Below, piece after piece: positions 35,601-47,300 of a stretch of 64,000 bases of DNA. Positions within the stretch are counted from its first letter, which is position 1. The number at the start of each line of letters is the position of its first letter. The DNA comes from Euglena gracilis (taxonomy: Eukaryota > Euglenida > Euglenophyceae > Euglenales). The stretch lies in the NCBI GenBank assembly GCA_039621445.1, contig CP154956.1, positions 71,298,914-71,362,913 on the forward strand. The letters are read 5' to 3'. The position numbers were made by a program, and so were the translations under genes. Under the pieces are notes generated by a model that did not search any database, was not told the DNA's origin, and was given only the letters and a program-made list of their open reading frames with translations.

Positions 35601-37547
35601 AGTTTTATTTTTAAATATAAGTTGCCTTTCTGCATGGTGAATTACATTTGACGCATGAAAGACAAGAATGGAGTGCAAGACATATGTGCCTTGAATACAA
35701 TCTTGATATCAAGTCAAAAGTGGTGGGAAACCGTTCTGGAATTTTCCGATTTTCCAAGAGCATCTGCTTCGAGAGCATGCAATTCTCTTTCTGTGGCCTC
35801 GGTTGATGATTCAGTCGCTCAGAACCAACGTTTTTTTCCACCAAGGAGGAAAAAATTGACCATCTTTGACACAAAAAGATGAACTTTTTGGCATTTCAAA
35901 AAAAAACTGAAGATTACATTTTCTTCCATCTGGGCCATTGTGGCCATTTTAGGACCCCCACATGCAGAGGGTCAAAAAGTCAATTTAGGCCATTTTGGGC
36001 CATTTTCGCTGTAGGGGTCTGGTCCCGGACACAACACTTAGAAAGACTTAATGGCAAAGTTTGGCTAGTTATTAGTTTGCAAAACCAGGTTGCTTTGCCT
36101 TTTTCGATTTTTTTCTAGGGGGGAATTGATATCGGACGCCTTCGGAGAAGTTGCAGGAGAATTGCAGGAAAATTGCGGAAACTGCGGTTTTGGGAATTAA
36201 TTGGTGGAGGGGAGTTAGAAGAATTTCACAAATTTGGTCATTTTGCAACATTAAGTGAAAGTTTTTGAGCCGGTATTCAGATTATTTCCAACAAAAAGGT
36301 CCAAAACTTGTAGTTTGGTTTTTGGAATTTGGGAACATATTGATTCTGCAAAAACACTGCAAAAAAAAAAAACGCCGAAAATCTTTGGTCTCAGGTGAAA
36401 TCTGGTCCAGGAGGCGGAACTTTTCTACGTTGAAATTATTCCCAGCAGAATTTGGAAATCCCAGAAATTGCCAGTTTTTGTCAAAGTTTGGCAAATTTTG
36501 GCAAATTTCCAACAATAAAAAAAACACCTGGTTCAGTGGTTTTCTTAAGGACCCCTGGTGGGGAGTCCCGCAGGCCGGCTGGAAAAAGGTGCTGGCTGGA
36601 CCCCCCTGTTCTGGGGTGGAGGTCCAGGGGGTTGGGGTCCAGGGGGGGGGGGGGCTCTGGCCGGCTGGGAGCTGGAACCAGCAGGTACCAAAATATGCCC
36701 CAAAAGGCCCAAATCCAGCTGGGTTTGCATTTTTCAGTCAAAATTTGGTGTGAAAAACCAAAAAACCACCCAAAACTGCCATTTTGGGGGCATTTTTGAC
36801 CCCCTTTTTTCGGTCCAGCCCGGCTTTGCTGGGCTGGCCCAGAATCGTTCCAGGGACCCCCAGGGGGAGGTCCACAGCCCGGCTGGAAGATGCTGGCTGG
36901 AAATAAGATGCTGGCTAGCGAGACCTCTGGGGGGGGGGGTCCCCTCCAGAAACCCCTGACCTGGTTCCCCTTGTGAAACGTTCAAGGAATGGCCAGAACT
37001 TCCATTTTAGGTTCATGTGGAAAAAATTGCGGAACGGGAAAAATTGTAGAAAAAATACGGAAAAATTGCGGAATTTCCCCCCAGTAAAGTTCAAGGTCGT
37101 GCCTCAAATGCTCATTCCAAACTCTCTGGAAAAAGAACCGATGAGAAGATTTGAATTCACAGATGAACGAAAGCTCTTCTGTCAGGCCACCAACCTCTGG
37201 AGGCCCAAAAAATATTGTTGGGATTTGTCCAGACTGTTTTTTGTTGAGGTTTGAAGGTGCTTGGACGAGGTCTCCCCAAAGAAATGTGCAAAATGGACCT
37301 CTGGATTTGGCTTCCTTGCACTCAAGGGATTCAACTCCACAGATTGGAATTTCATTTGGCCGTTTGGGAATTTACAAGTTGTCCTTTGAAGACAGCTTTC
37401 TGCTTCTCTCGTATTCATTTCTGGTTGAATTTTCAAACACGCCTTCGCACGCATACGCGCACACACACACACGCGCGCGCGCGCGCGAACACACACACAC
37501 GTGCGCACACACACGCGCGCACACACACACGAGCGAGAGAGAGAGAG

Positions 37548-37594
<47 letters not shown>

Positions 37595-38644
37595 ATGCAT
37601 TAAACGTGTTGTGTGCGAGCAAAAATTTTGCTCACTCTCACCAATGGGATGAGGGTGTCCCTTGTGCGGATGGGCTAGTTTTGGCAGGGTTGGCTTTAGC
37701 AGGGATGGTGCTGCTGCCTGAGAGGTGGGTGACCCGCTCCATACCCTTCACCTGGAGGACGATGCCGTCAATCACCCCCATGCTGCTTGCCGACATCGGG
37801 GGGCGTCCAGAGGTGTCGACGCCAGTCCCAAGCTGTGACAAAACCTATTCTCCGCTTCTGCCACCAGCAAATTCATTTGACTTCCACGCATTCTTTTCGT
37901 CAAAGGAAGAACAGAAAAATGGTTTTGCTGACTCCTGGCAAGAAATACCAAAGGGGTATTAATCATGTGCACACCCCGGCTTTTGTGGATGGTACCCAGC
38001 CCCCAGTCCCAAAGCCTCGTCAGCCCATGGGGCATGGTGATGGTGTGTACACTAGCACGCCCCTGCCCCATGCAGCAGTGCCCCAGTGAAACGGCTTGAC
38101 ATCCTTGGAGGCAGCAAATATCATTTGAATCGGCAGCTGGGAAAGCAGCTCTTCACTGAACGCACGTTTGGGGGAATACAAGCATGATGTGGCCGGATGG
38201 GAAACTGCAGCCTGGAGCGTTCAACCCTGGCGTAGCGGTATGGCTGGGATCTCCTCCACCACGTTGAGGTACACCACGCCAGACAAGGTCTCGCCAGGAC
38301 GGTACCCATGGCCAAGGAAGAGAAAAGGCGGCGAAAACCGCAACATGTGCGCGAGTACGCTGCCTCCCAAATAAGAACCCAAAGAAAGTATTTCTCAGAG
38401 AATCCCATTTCGATAAGGGCACTGCTTGTGGGCGTTTGGTGAATTCCAGCTCAAAAGAACAAACCCTGAGGTAGTTTGAAAACAAACCAGAGGATGAAAA
38501 CATCCCAGATTTCCGTGCATTTTTTTCAAAAGAGATTTTGTAACCGGGACACAGATGGTTGAGAACTTCGCCTCCTTGTCCACAACTGCCCTCGGTACCC
38601 TCAAACATTTCAACGAACATGGCATTGCCTGCGGAGTTGCCCAT
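29640..38644 (-). CDS. Arrestin-domain protein, split gene
   Basis: Exons read on the minus strand. Exon 1 (ATG 38644, to about 38599) gives MGNSAGNAMFVEMFE. Exon 2 (38226-38359) has GYRPGETLSGVVYLNVVEEI, the arrestin N-domain signature. Exon 3 (37642-about 37782) has GIVLQVKGMERVTHL. Exon 4 (about 34773-34829) has APWDTLRHSIFRSTVSL. Exon 5 (about 34175-34290) has FLPPGQHAWPFSCPLPDF then LPSF, matching the 'G.y.fPFsf.LP..lP.SF' strand pair. Exon 6 (about 33424-33480) has VYYKVKAVVAL. Exon 7 (about 32019-32160) has VVTDLKCTRRFDVV. Exon 8 (about 31170-31345) has AAGEVASVTGNLDNATGK, the C-domain Ig-like strand. Exon 9 (30349-30413) has DLIHISHELAFCAE. The last exon (29640-about 29850) has VVAPLTVHSATG and ends VPWKAAGQ-stop. 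The order matches the full two-domain arrestin fold, so the role is probably a trafficking or receptor adaptor in the cytosol. Several phases do not reconcile, so boundaries are approximate. Confidence 0.78.
30055..30180. repeat. Fragment of the CCAGCCAGCA-type repeat
   Basis: Contains GCTGGCTGGACCCCCCTCC and an adjacent C-run/G-run pair. It is related to copies at 640-1180, 36540-36960 and 63345-63960 and lies in an arrestin intron. Confidence 0.5.
32205..33090. repeat. Element with GTCGACCCCCC inverted segments in an arrestin intron
   Basis: The left part (32210-32345: CCAGTCAGTCAC, GGCAGGGCAGAACGGGAA, GTCGACCCCCCCACC) is matched in reverse by 32870-32945 (GTCGACCCCCCATCACCCAC, TTCCCGTTCTGCCCTGCC) and followed by another CCAGTCAGTCAC at 33044. 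The middle is AT-rich, with TTTTTGAAAA blocks, and contains the hairpin CCGGCGCCGAAGGCGCCGG at 32761-32779. A fragment (GGGGGGTCGGCCACTCT and ACCAATCAGCCACTCT) is at 34529-34685. Confidence 0.5.
33620..34020. repeat. CCCCAAATAATACC element, inverted ends
   Basis: CCCCCCAAATAATACC followed by GGGCCGGGACTTCGGGC occurs at 33645 and again at 33930. The right boundary is the inverse, GGGGTATTATTTGGGGGG, at 33997-34012. The same family appears at 11640-11840, 43890-44110 and 59575-59660, each time with a CGGG.CTTCGGGC-like core and a run of C or G at the edges. It is a short TIR-like repeat inside an arrestin intron. Confidence 0.6.
34950..35135. repeat. ATTCCGGAATAT palindrome array
   Basis: About nine degenerate copies of a palindrome around ATATTCCGGAATAA occur in 185 bp (for example 34960, 34984, 35018, 35035, 35060, 35083 and 35107). 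It lies in an arrestin intron and is another repeat with a private palindromic motif. Confidence 0.65.
36540..36960. repeat. CCAGCCAGCA-type repeat, arrestin intron copy
   Basis: Starts with TTCTTAAGGACCCCTGG and contains GGCCGGCTGGAAAAAGGTGC, CTGGCTGGACCCCCC and GGCCGGCTGGGAGCTGG. It ends near AGAAACCCCTGACCTGG. Same family as 640-1180 and 63345-63960. Confidence 0.55.
37455..37595. repeat. (CA)n/(CG)n/(GA)n compound microsatellite
   Basis: CACACA with embedded CGCGCG runs (37462-37532) passes into a long (GA)n tract (37535-37595). It lies just downstream, in gene direction, of arrestin exon 3 and gives spurious open frames. Confidence 0.9.
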
Positions 38645-41374
38645 GGTTTTTTGGGACGGATGGCTGTAGAGCAAATAATTGGCCAGGTGTATCCCCACCT
38701 CCCACATGGGGGCAGGAATGTATGGAGAGCCTTGAGGGGGGGGTCGGACGACGGAAAGCGGGGTGGGTCGGACCCTGCCCTGCTACCTCCCCCCCCCCTT
38801 TTGTTGTACGACCGGGTTCCTGCAACCTGCGACCGCGGGTGTGGTCGTTAGACCCCCCTAACCAGCAACCTGCGACCGGGGGGTGGTTGTTATGGTGGGG
38901 TGGGGACCCAGACTGTCCGAACCAAAAGCCGAAGTGTTGTTGTACAACTGCGGAGGCTTTCGAGCCATCACTAGGGTGTACAAAACATGAGCACCGGTGG
39001 GGAACATGGAAAATGCCTGGAAAAAGGCAGCACATGGATGCATTTTCATACAACCTAAAAAAAACAGGAATTTGTTTTTGGTCCTGACCGGGGGGTGGTC
39101 ATCATAGTGGGGCGGTCGTAACCTGGGTTGAAAATCCTTGATTTTCTTTGAAATAAATCGAAAAATGCTCACTTTTTGCAATTTTGAGGTGTTTTTTTGC
39201 GTGGAAAACGCCAAAACATCCAAAAATGTGCACGCCCCACACAAAGGACAGGGGAAAAGGCATTTTTTGTTCATTTTCCATCACACAGCGCCCCAAAATG
39301 TTTTGCTAATTTTGGAACCTGCCGAGGAGAGGGGGTGGGGATCCAGACACAGGTGGTAGGGGGGGTCCAGACCCCCCCTACCACCTGAACCCCCCGGGGG
39401 AGGGACCCCCTCTATCGGACTTGTCTTATTTCACGACAAGAAGGCCTCGAGGCCTTCATTGCACTGCACTGGTGCTGCCATTCCTCTTTGCTGTCCACCC
39501 TAACACACTGCACTGTCACTTCCATGGCAGTGCGCTGCACTGCCACTCCACTGCCGCCGCCTGCACTGCACTTCCATGGTCAGTGCAATTGCCGTGAAGT
39601 GAGGCAAGTCCACCATCTTCCTCAACACCAACGTGCTTCCCATCTATTCCTGGGTGGGGGGGGTGGGGGTTGACCCCAGAGGCACCTGCCCAGGCTGTTG
39701 AGAAGAAACCCCCACCACCAATGGGTGGGAGTTGTCCCAATCCCAATTGATCTTGAAAAATTGGAAACCCCACCACCCACAACGTTCCGAGACTCCCCCA
39801 GGGTTCAAAAAAACAAGCTGGGACCAGAAATTCCAAACGTGATTTTACATAATTATATTTTATGATTTGGCATGGTTTTCTTCAGCCAAAAATCTCCGGT
39901 TTTTCAGAAAACCAAAGCAATTGCAAGGTTTCCCCCCCCCAAAATGTCATCTTCAGAGCATATCGCATCGTTCCTCGAGAGGCATAAACCTTGAAATTTG
40001 TTTGAATCACACGTAGTATGTGCATCACTATCATCATCAGTTTGACAAGCACAAACAGGTGCAGTGAGTTCCACAATACTTGGCCTGGACGTCCCTCGCC
40101 ATCTTTGATGCACAATCCTTGACTATTTGCTCTTGTTGACTCGAGCAACCAAACAAAACAAATTTAACAAATTTGGTGAGGGCGAAAGGGTTCAGCGTCC
40201 TCAGTCACCCTCAACCCAAACAGAGACAATTTTTTTCTTTAGGGTGAAAAATATTGTCTGACCATCACGTCTGCACACGATTCTACGTGATTATGCACGG
40301 TTTGGTGTGTCTATCCATGGACTCACAAGGATCCAACATCAAGTGGAATTGCTAGTGGACCATGGGTCTGCCAGCAGCCCCAGCTGACAAAAAAAACAGT
40401 GATCTCGAAACCTTCTTTTGCCCCAAAAACCTGTCCAAAATACTTGTTATTAACCCCAAAATCAGGCTGTCCAAGACCATTTCCGAAAAAAATTTCAGTG
40501 TTTCGCGCCAAAACCCATACCCGGGCCCCTGGCCCCGGACCCAGACAAATTTCCATCAATTTTCATCTGGGCAGCCCCAGATGGCACTTCACAGAGAAAA
40601 GCAGTTGGTCATGAAAATGAAAATGAAAATGAAAATGTTCCACCCACCATGGGCCTTAAAGCTCCTTGAATGCAGCAAAAAAAAAAACAATCAGGGGAGA
40701 GAACCCCCTCATTGGTTGTTTCTGGTATAAAAAAAAAAGCTCTTTGTTGTCATCTTCTGAAAAAAGCACCAATAACAAAAACATTATACTAAAAGCCAGA
40801 AATTTCAGTGAACAACATTAGAAATATTAAGGTTGATGTTTCTCTGAATTTCTTTGGAGAATGCACCAAATCATGTCGAAAACAGCCAGCGTTCAGAAGA
40901 CCTCTGAAATGAAAAAAAAAACCAGAAAATTCAGAGTTCTGCACTTTTTGGGGGAGGTAAATTTCGACGGGGGAAAACCATCCAAGTTTTGGGCAGGAAG
41001 CATCGAATTTTTGAAAAAATCAAAAAATTTTCTGAAAAATGGTGGTTCAAGTTATGTTTTTGGCAGAAAAATACTACCCAGTTTGAATTTGGTTTGTTTT
41101 TGACCAGCTGGGCAACCACCTCAACATTATTTCAAAAAAACCTGTCGGTTCAGAGCCTGTGGGAATGATGAGCATGAGAATGAGCATTGCGTTACATGGT
41201 TGTGCATGTGGAAGAAAGGAAATAATATTCTGCGACATGCACCAAAAGTCACTGAGGAATCGGACTTGGATCGAAATAATTTGGTCATCATTAGTAACGG
41301 TCATAAATGTAATTGTCAGGCTGGATGGAGCAGTGCGTAGGGTTTGAAAGGGGGCAGGCAGAGTGCACAACGCA
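38645..41374. other. Intergenic region between arrestin and SRP14 genes
   Basis: Bases 38740-38890 and 39060-39125 contain a repeat around GACCGGGGGGTGGT and GGTTGCTGGTTAGGGGGG, partly inverted. Bases 39460-39600 are a degenerate array of GCACTGCACT and CCACTGCCGCC pieces. A short open reading next to it (39600-39660) is seen on both strands and I do not call it. From 39840 to 41370 the sequence is AT-rich, with a (GAAAAT)n stretch at 40615 and nothing else I recognise. The arrestin promoter should lie just above 38644. Confidence 0.4.
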
Positions 41375-44300
41375 TCATTCGGACTTCTGAGTCCCCTTCT
41401 TTTTTGAAGGCTTTGGGCTCGACTTCGCCGAAGAAGCCTGCTTCTTCTCCTTCTTTTTTGCCTCTCGAAAACAGTCCATATTCACTTTCAACAAGGTGGC
41501 ATACTGCACTTGAAATCTGAGACAAAGCAAACAACGTGAAGCCACATCCGGACGTCGGTTCATGTTGCTCAGCAAATTCTGGGTGGTAACTTGGTGTGCA
41601 GGTTCTGAATTTTGAGTGGCAAATGGAAAAATTGGTGCGCAAATTCCTTATTTTTATGCCTTGCCATGCCCCCCCCCCTTACTGTTCCAGTCCTGTGACC
41701 CCAAAATCCATGGGAACAGTGAGTGGGGGAACAGTGAAGCCCCCCCCCCCTTCACTGTTCATGGGCCACCCTGAACTAACCAACCAAGACCCAAAGGGCC
41801 ACCTGAAATGCCAAATGAAGCTTTTTTGGTTTACATGCTTTACCTCCACATCATCCATTTTGGTGTTGGTTTGGAGTTTGACAGGAATGACAACACGTGC
41901 AACCAACCAAAGAAAATCTCTTTTTCTCTCTTTGTTCCAAGAGTCCTTCACAAAAAAATGCCATGACAGTGTGCTGATCCCGTCCCCCCTGTGGAAACAG
42001 CAAGGGGGGCATGGCATTTGTGGTCAAAATTCCTCATTTTGAATAGCAAATGGACAATTTGGCGTGCAAATTGCTAATTTTGAGTGTCAAAGCCGAATTT
42101 GATGTGTAGGCTTCTATTTTGATGGGCAATTTGGGGCGACCAATTCCTGCTGGCGTTCTGAAACACGGCTTCATGCCTGAACCGGCGTTCTGGACACAGT
42201 TTTCGTATCAGAAAATGAATTTTTGCCAGACTTCACTGTCTCCTTGCGTCACACCCGTCGCACCTTCACACCCCAAAATGCCCAAGATCTTCCCCACAAA
42301 AGTGCCGAAATTCATGTGGTTTGGACAAAAATTGAAAAAAATTCAAAAAATGGCCACGTATGTCTCCCAAAAATATATTTGGTCAATGGGAAAATTCCGA
42401 ACAAAACTGCCACCCAAAAATTTTCTTTCCCTTTTGGTTTTTTAAAATAAAAAGGCACAACAAAGAAACTCGAAAACCCCGCCCTTTAGTTTTTTTTTTA
42501 TTGCCAGTGTCTTGCACTTTATTTTATCCAGGCAACAATAACAGACACCGGCCCTCCCTTGGATGTTGACTGAAATTTCTGGCCCCTGAAATTTCACGGA
42601 ATTTCACGATTTTTTTTACTTTTCTTTCCGACCATTTTTCATGAATGTCACCAGCCCAACCCTCCCTAGGATAGAAGGCATCCTAGTGGGGCCCAGGCAA
42701 AGGGGGGGGGGGTCCCGCGGGACCCCCCTGTCAGGTTGTGAACCAACCGGACCCGTCAAGTTCGAGGGGGTGAGGGAGGGGCTGGACTAACAAAATTTTG
42801 TTGGAGAGCCCAGGGAAACAAAGTGGCAGTGCAATGGCAGGAGCTGAAAAGTGGAATTTCAGATATGCAAATGGGGTCCGAAAAATGCGGGAAAATGCGA
42901 TCGCTGATTTTGAGAGCGCTTTGCAATCTGGCACCAAGCGAAAGGTGTTGGTGAGAGCTTTTGTTTGATATGCACTCTGCAACCTGAGCTGTGTGATTTG
43001 ACAAATTAGGATGTCAAATTTTGGAATACACGACCGCTGAAAATAAGCGCTGCGTGCATTATGGTCGAATCCTGTGACCATCTGTTGAAAGCCCTTGAGA
43101 AGAGCTTTCGATTGATGGGTAGCATGGCTTCATAAGTGTGGAATCTGCCATTTTTGACCGGCGGCCCACTTGGGCCAAAATCGCCCAAAAACTGCCCCAA
43201 ACATGTATATTTTTGGCGAAATTGGCCGTGATTCCTCAGCCGCCGGTTCGGGCATGAAACCGGAGCCCCCTAGCCACGGTTTCAAAAACTGTGTCCCAGG
43301 CACAGGTTTCACGCCCGAACCGGCGTCTGGGACACAGTTCTCGATATAGAAACCGTGGATTAGGGGCTCTGGCTTCACACCCAAACCGGCGTTCAAGGAA
43401 TCACGTCCAATTTCGTCCTAAATACCCAGTTTCTGAACATTTTTTTGAGCATTTTTGGGCTCCTTTGGGCTCATGGCCATGTCGATCGGCCGATTGAAGT
43501 TTTCACACATCTGATGCCATGTTACTCATCAATCGAAAGCTTTTCTCAAGGGCTTTTGACAGATGGCCACAGGATTCAGCCATTATGCTAATGGCCACAG
43601 ATGGCCACAGGATTCAGCGCTTATTTTCAGCGGTCGTGTATTCCAAAATTTGACATCTTAAGTTGTGAAATCCCACGCCAGGTGCCATACAACATATCAA
43701 TTGAAAGCTCTCACCAACACCTTTCGCTTGGTACCCTCAGAACTCAGCCACACTGCATAGCGCCCAGAAAATTGCCGATCGCATATTCCAACCCTTTTCA
43801 CAAACTCCAAATCCACTGTCCATTGCCCCTTGATTGATAGCCTCTCAAGGGCTATCAGCAGATGGCCTTAGATTTCAGCCGTGCTGTATGGTAAACCCCC
43901 CCAAATAACCCCCCCCCCCCCGAATAACACCCCCCCCAAATAACACCCCCCCCGGGGCTGATTTCGAGCGCCCAAATGGCACACCCCCCTGTTTTCCTTT
44001 GGTTTTTCATGTAAAAATAACACCCCCCCCCAAATAACACCCCCCCCCTGGAGCCCCAGTTCGGGTGCCCAAATAACACACCGGGGGGGGGGTGTTATTT
44101 GGGGGGGTTATTCTATTTCACAAAAATGCCAAATTTGGCCAAATGGAAATTATTGCACAAAATACCCAATTTCCGGCCAAATACCCCTCAAAAACTGCTC
44201 AGATATGATTGCCACATGCGTACAAGCCCTTTGGGGGAGCACGGCTGGCCGACGGCTGGCCAACGGCGTGACGGAAGCCGGGTCAGGTTGTCTATCTCAC

Positions 44301-47300
44301 ATGGGTAGCAAATGCCTAATTTGGCGTGCCAATTCCGAATTTTGAGAGGCAAATTCCTAATTTTAAGGAGGAAATTCCTAATTTCATGTGGAAATTCCTA
44401 ATTTTGAGTGGCAAATGCCTAACTTTGGGTGTAAAATCCCATTTTCATGCGAAAAATGCACAATTTTGGCTAGCATGAGTGGCAAATGTATATTTCGGGG
44501 TGAAAATTGCTTAATTTCAGCACCTAATGCCTGGATTTGGTGTGCAAATGCTTCATGTTGGGTGCCAAATCTTAATTTCGGATGTTCGTTTTGAATTATC
44601 TTTCGAATTCTACAAGAGGGGCTACAATTTTGAGTCACTTGAAACCATTTCACACATTTTGCCAGTGGGACACCACCTGAGCATTTTTTAGTCATTTGAA
44701 TACCATGCCCCCCCCCCCCGAGCTATTCCTGTCCCCGGGACCCTTTACGGCCCAATGGGGACAGTACGGGGGGGGAACAGCTCGGGGGGGGGGGAACAGC
44801 TCGGGGGGGGGGACCTAGGCCCCCCCCCCGAGCTATTCCCATACCCAACCCTCGGGCAACCCAAAAGGGGTCATTTTGGCAACTTTTTTGGCTGGTCGCA
44901 AAAAATGGTCAATTTTAAGCACTTTTGCCAAAAATAAATTTTTGAAACCGTGTATGGGGGCTCTGGTTTCACGCCCGAACCGGCGTCCAGGACGCCGGTT
45001 CGGAAATTTTCTGCCCGAACCGGCGTCTTGGACGCCGGTTCGGGCATGAAACCGGTTCGGGCATGAAACCGGCGTCTAGGGACCCAAAATAAAAAGTGCC
45101 AAAAAGTGTCCAAAAGGGTTTGTAGACAGGTGGCAATCATATTTGAGTAGTTTCTGGGTGGTCTTGGGCCAAAAATTGGGGGTTTTTGAGGAAAAGTTTC
45201 CTTTTGGCCAATTTTCGAGAATTTCTGAAGTAGAATACCACGCAGCATGGCAGAAATCTAAGGCCATCTGCTGAAAGCCCTTGAGAAGAGCTTTCGATCG
45301 ATGGGCAACATGGCAGCTGAAAAGTGCAATTTCAGATATGCAAATGGGGCCGAAAAATGCGGAAAAATGCGATCGCTGATTTTGAGAGCGCTTTGCTATC
45401 TGGCTGAGTTCTGTGGGTACCAAGCGAAAGGCGTTGGCGAGACCTTTCGTTTGATATGCAATATGCAACCTGAGATGTGGGATTTGACAAATTAGGATGT
45501 CAAATTTTGGAAGACACGATCGCTGAAAACAAGCGCTGCGTGCATTATGGCCGAAACCTGTGGCCATCTGTCGAAAGTCCTTGAGAAGAGCTTGCGATTG
45601 ATGGGTAACATGGCTTCCTTGGTGTGAATCTGACATTTTTGACCGGCGGCCCATTTGGGCCAAAGTAGCCCAAAACAGCCCCAAACATGGGTGTTTTGGG
45701 CGAAATTGGCCGTGATTCCTCGGCCGCCGGTTCGGGCGTGAAACCAGAGCCCCAATACACGGTTTCAAAAACTGTGTCCCAAACGCCGGTTCGGGCGTGA
45801 AACCTGTGCCTAGGACGCCGGTTCGGGCTACCGCCCGAACCGGAGTCCTAGGCACAGGTTTCACGCCCGAACCGGCGTTTGGGACACAGTTCTCGATATA
45901 GAAAACGTCCCAAAAACGTCAATTTTTGAGCACTTTTTGGGGAAGTTCTTTGTGAAAAGTGCTTTGAAAGTGAGCTATTCCCATCCCCCCAATGGGAATA
46001 ACTCGGGGGGGGGGGGCAGCTCGGGGGGGATGGTAATATGAAGGCAAATAACCCTTCACAATGCCTATAGAATGACCCAAAAAAAAGCTGAAATGGTCAA
46101 AATTGGTCAAAAAAATCCAAAATTGGCAAAATTGACAAAAATTGACGAAAAATGACTTCAAATGGGCAAAAATGCAGCCTCCACCAATGATGAACATGAC
46201 CTTGAAGGGAGGTTGGCGGCGAAATTGTTTTTGCATTGCAAGGCTGTGGCTCGGGTCATTTCCTTGTGAGTCACACGGCTGGCCGACGGCGTGCTCCCCC
46301 TTTTGGACACTTTTTGGCACTTTTTATTTGGGTCCCTTGGACGCCGACTTCCCGCCCGAACCGGCGTTCTGGACGCCGGTTCGGCGCAGAAATTTCTGTG
46401 CCGAACCGGTTTCGGTTCTAAACGCCGGTTTGGAGCCCCAATACATGGTTTCAATAGAACAACGTTACTTTGTATTTTTTTCAAAAAAACACATTTCTTG
46501 TATTTTTCAAAGAAAAGACAAAGAAAAGAACGCCAACTCTACAATGTTCCAGTATGGACTTGCCTCAAATCCCAATGGTTCAACCTCAAATGCCATGATT
46601 TGTATCTGTGCAAAAAGCCTTTCACCCCAAAAAAAAGTTGGCTGTGGCTTTAAACTTGTCAACCCTCTCGTCCAGTCAGGGCTGACAACTTTCCAAAAAA
46701 AACCCTCTGTCACCATGGCACCTCGGGAGGTACTTCCTTTGTCAAACAAAAACCTGACACCACCCCATTTTTCAAAAAAAAATTGCCACCATTTTGTTCA
46801 ACAAGGAAAATTCCAAGCAATCACACCTCACAACATTCTGAGCACTGACAACAGTGGCAATTGTTTTCTTCCCATTCGTACATCTGACAAGGGCTCTGGG
46901 CTCCACTTTTTCACCTTCATTCTCTTTCTTCACAGGTGGAAGAACTGCAGAAAGAGGTTTGTTTTCAAACAAATCCTTTTACCATGCAAGGGGAGTTGGC
47001 AGGTGGGGCAGTTGTTCTTAAATGTTAGAAAAACGGGACAGACTGAATGAGAAAAAAAACTTTTGGGCCATTTTGGATTTTGGGGATTGAGGGCCAATGG
47101 GTGTGGGCTACCCTCCGCCCCCCTGCACCCCCCAAACCTCTGATGATTGATCGAGTGCAAATTGATCGAATGCGAACTTTTCGAGCTGTTCCCCCTCCAT
47201 ATTGTTCCCACTGGGCCCAGGCAGGGGGGGGGTTCGGGTCACGGGGAGGGGTTAAGGAGGGGCCGGGCGGGGGGACGAATGGAGGTTTAACGGGGGGACG

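Noticed and set aside
37372-37603. Ser/Leu and Arg/Glu repeat proteins
   Set aside because: They are products of the (GA)n and (CA)n microsatellites read in frame.
46142-47050. 302-residue plus-strand open frame
   Set aside because: It overlaps SRP14 exon 3 on the opposite strand and repeats of the CGAACCGGCG family; no protein features.
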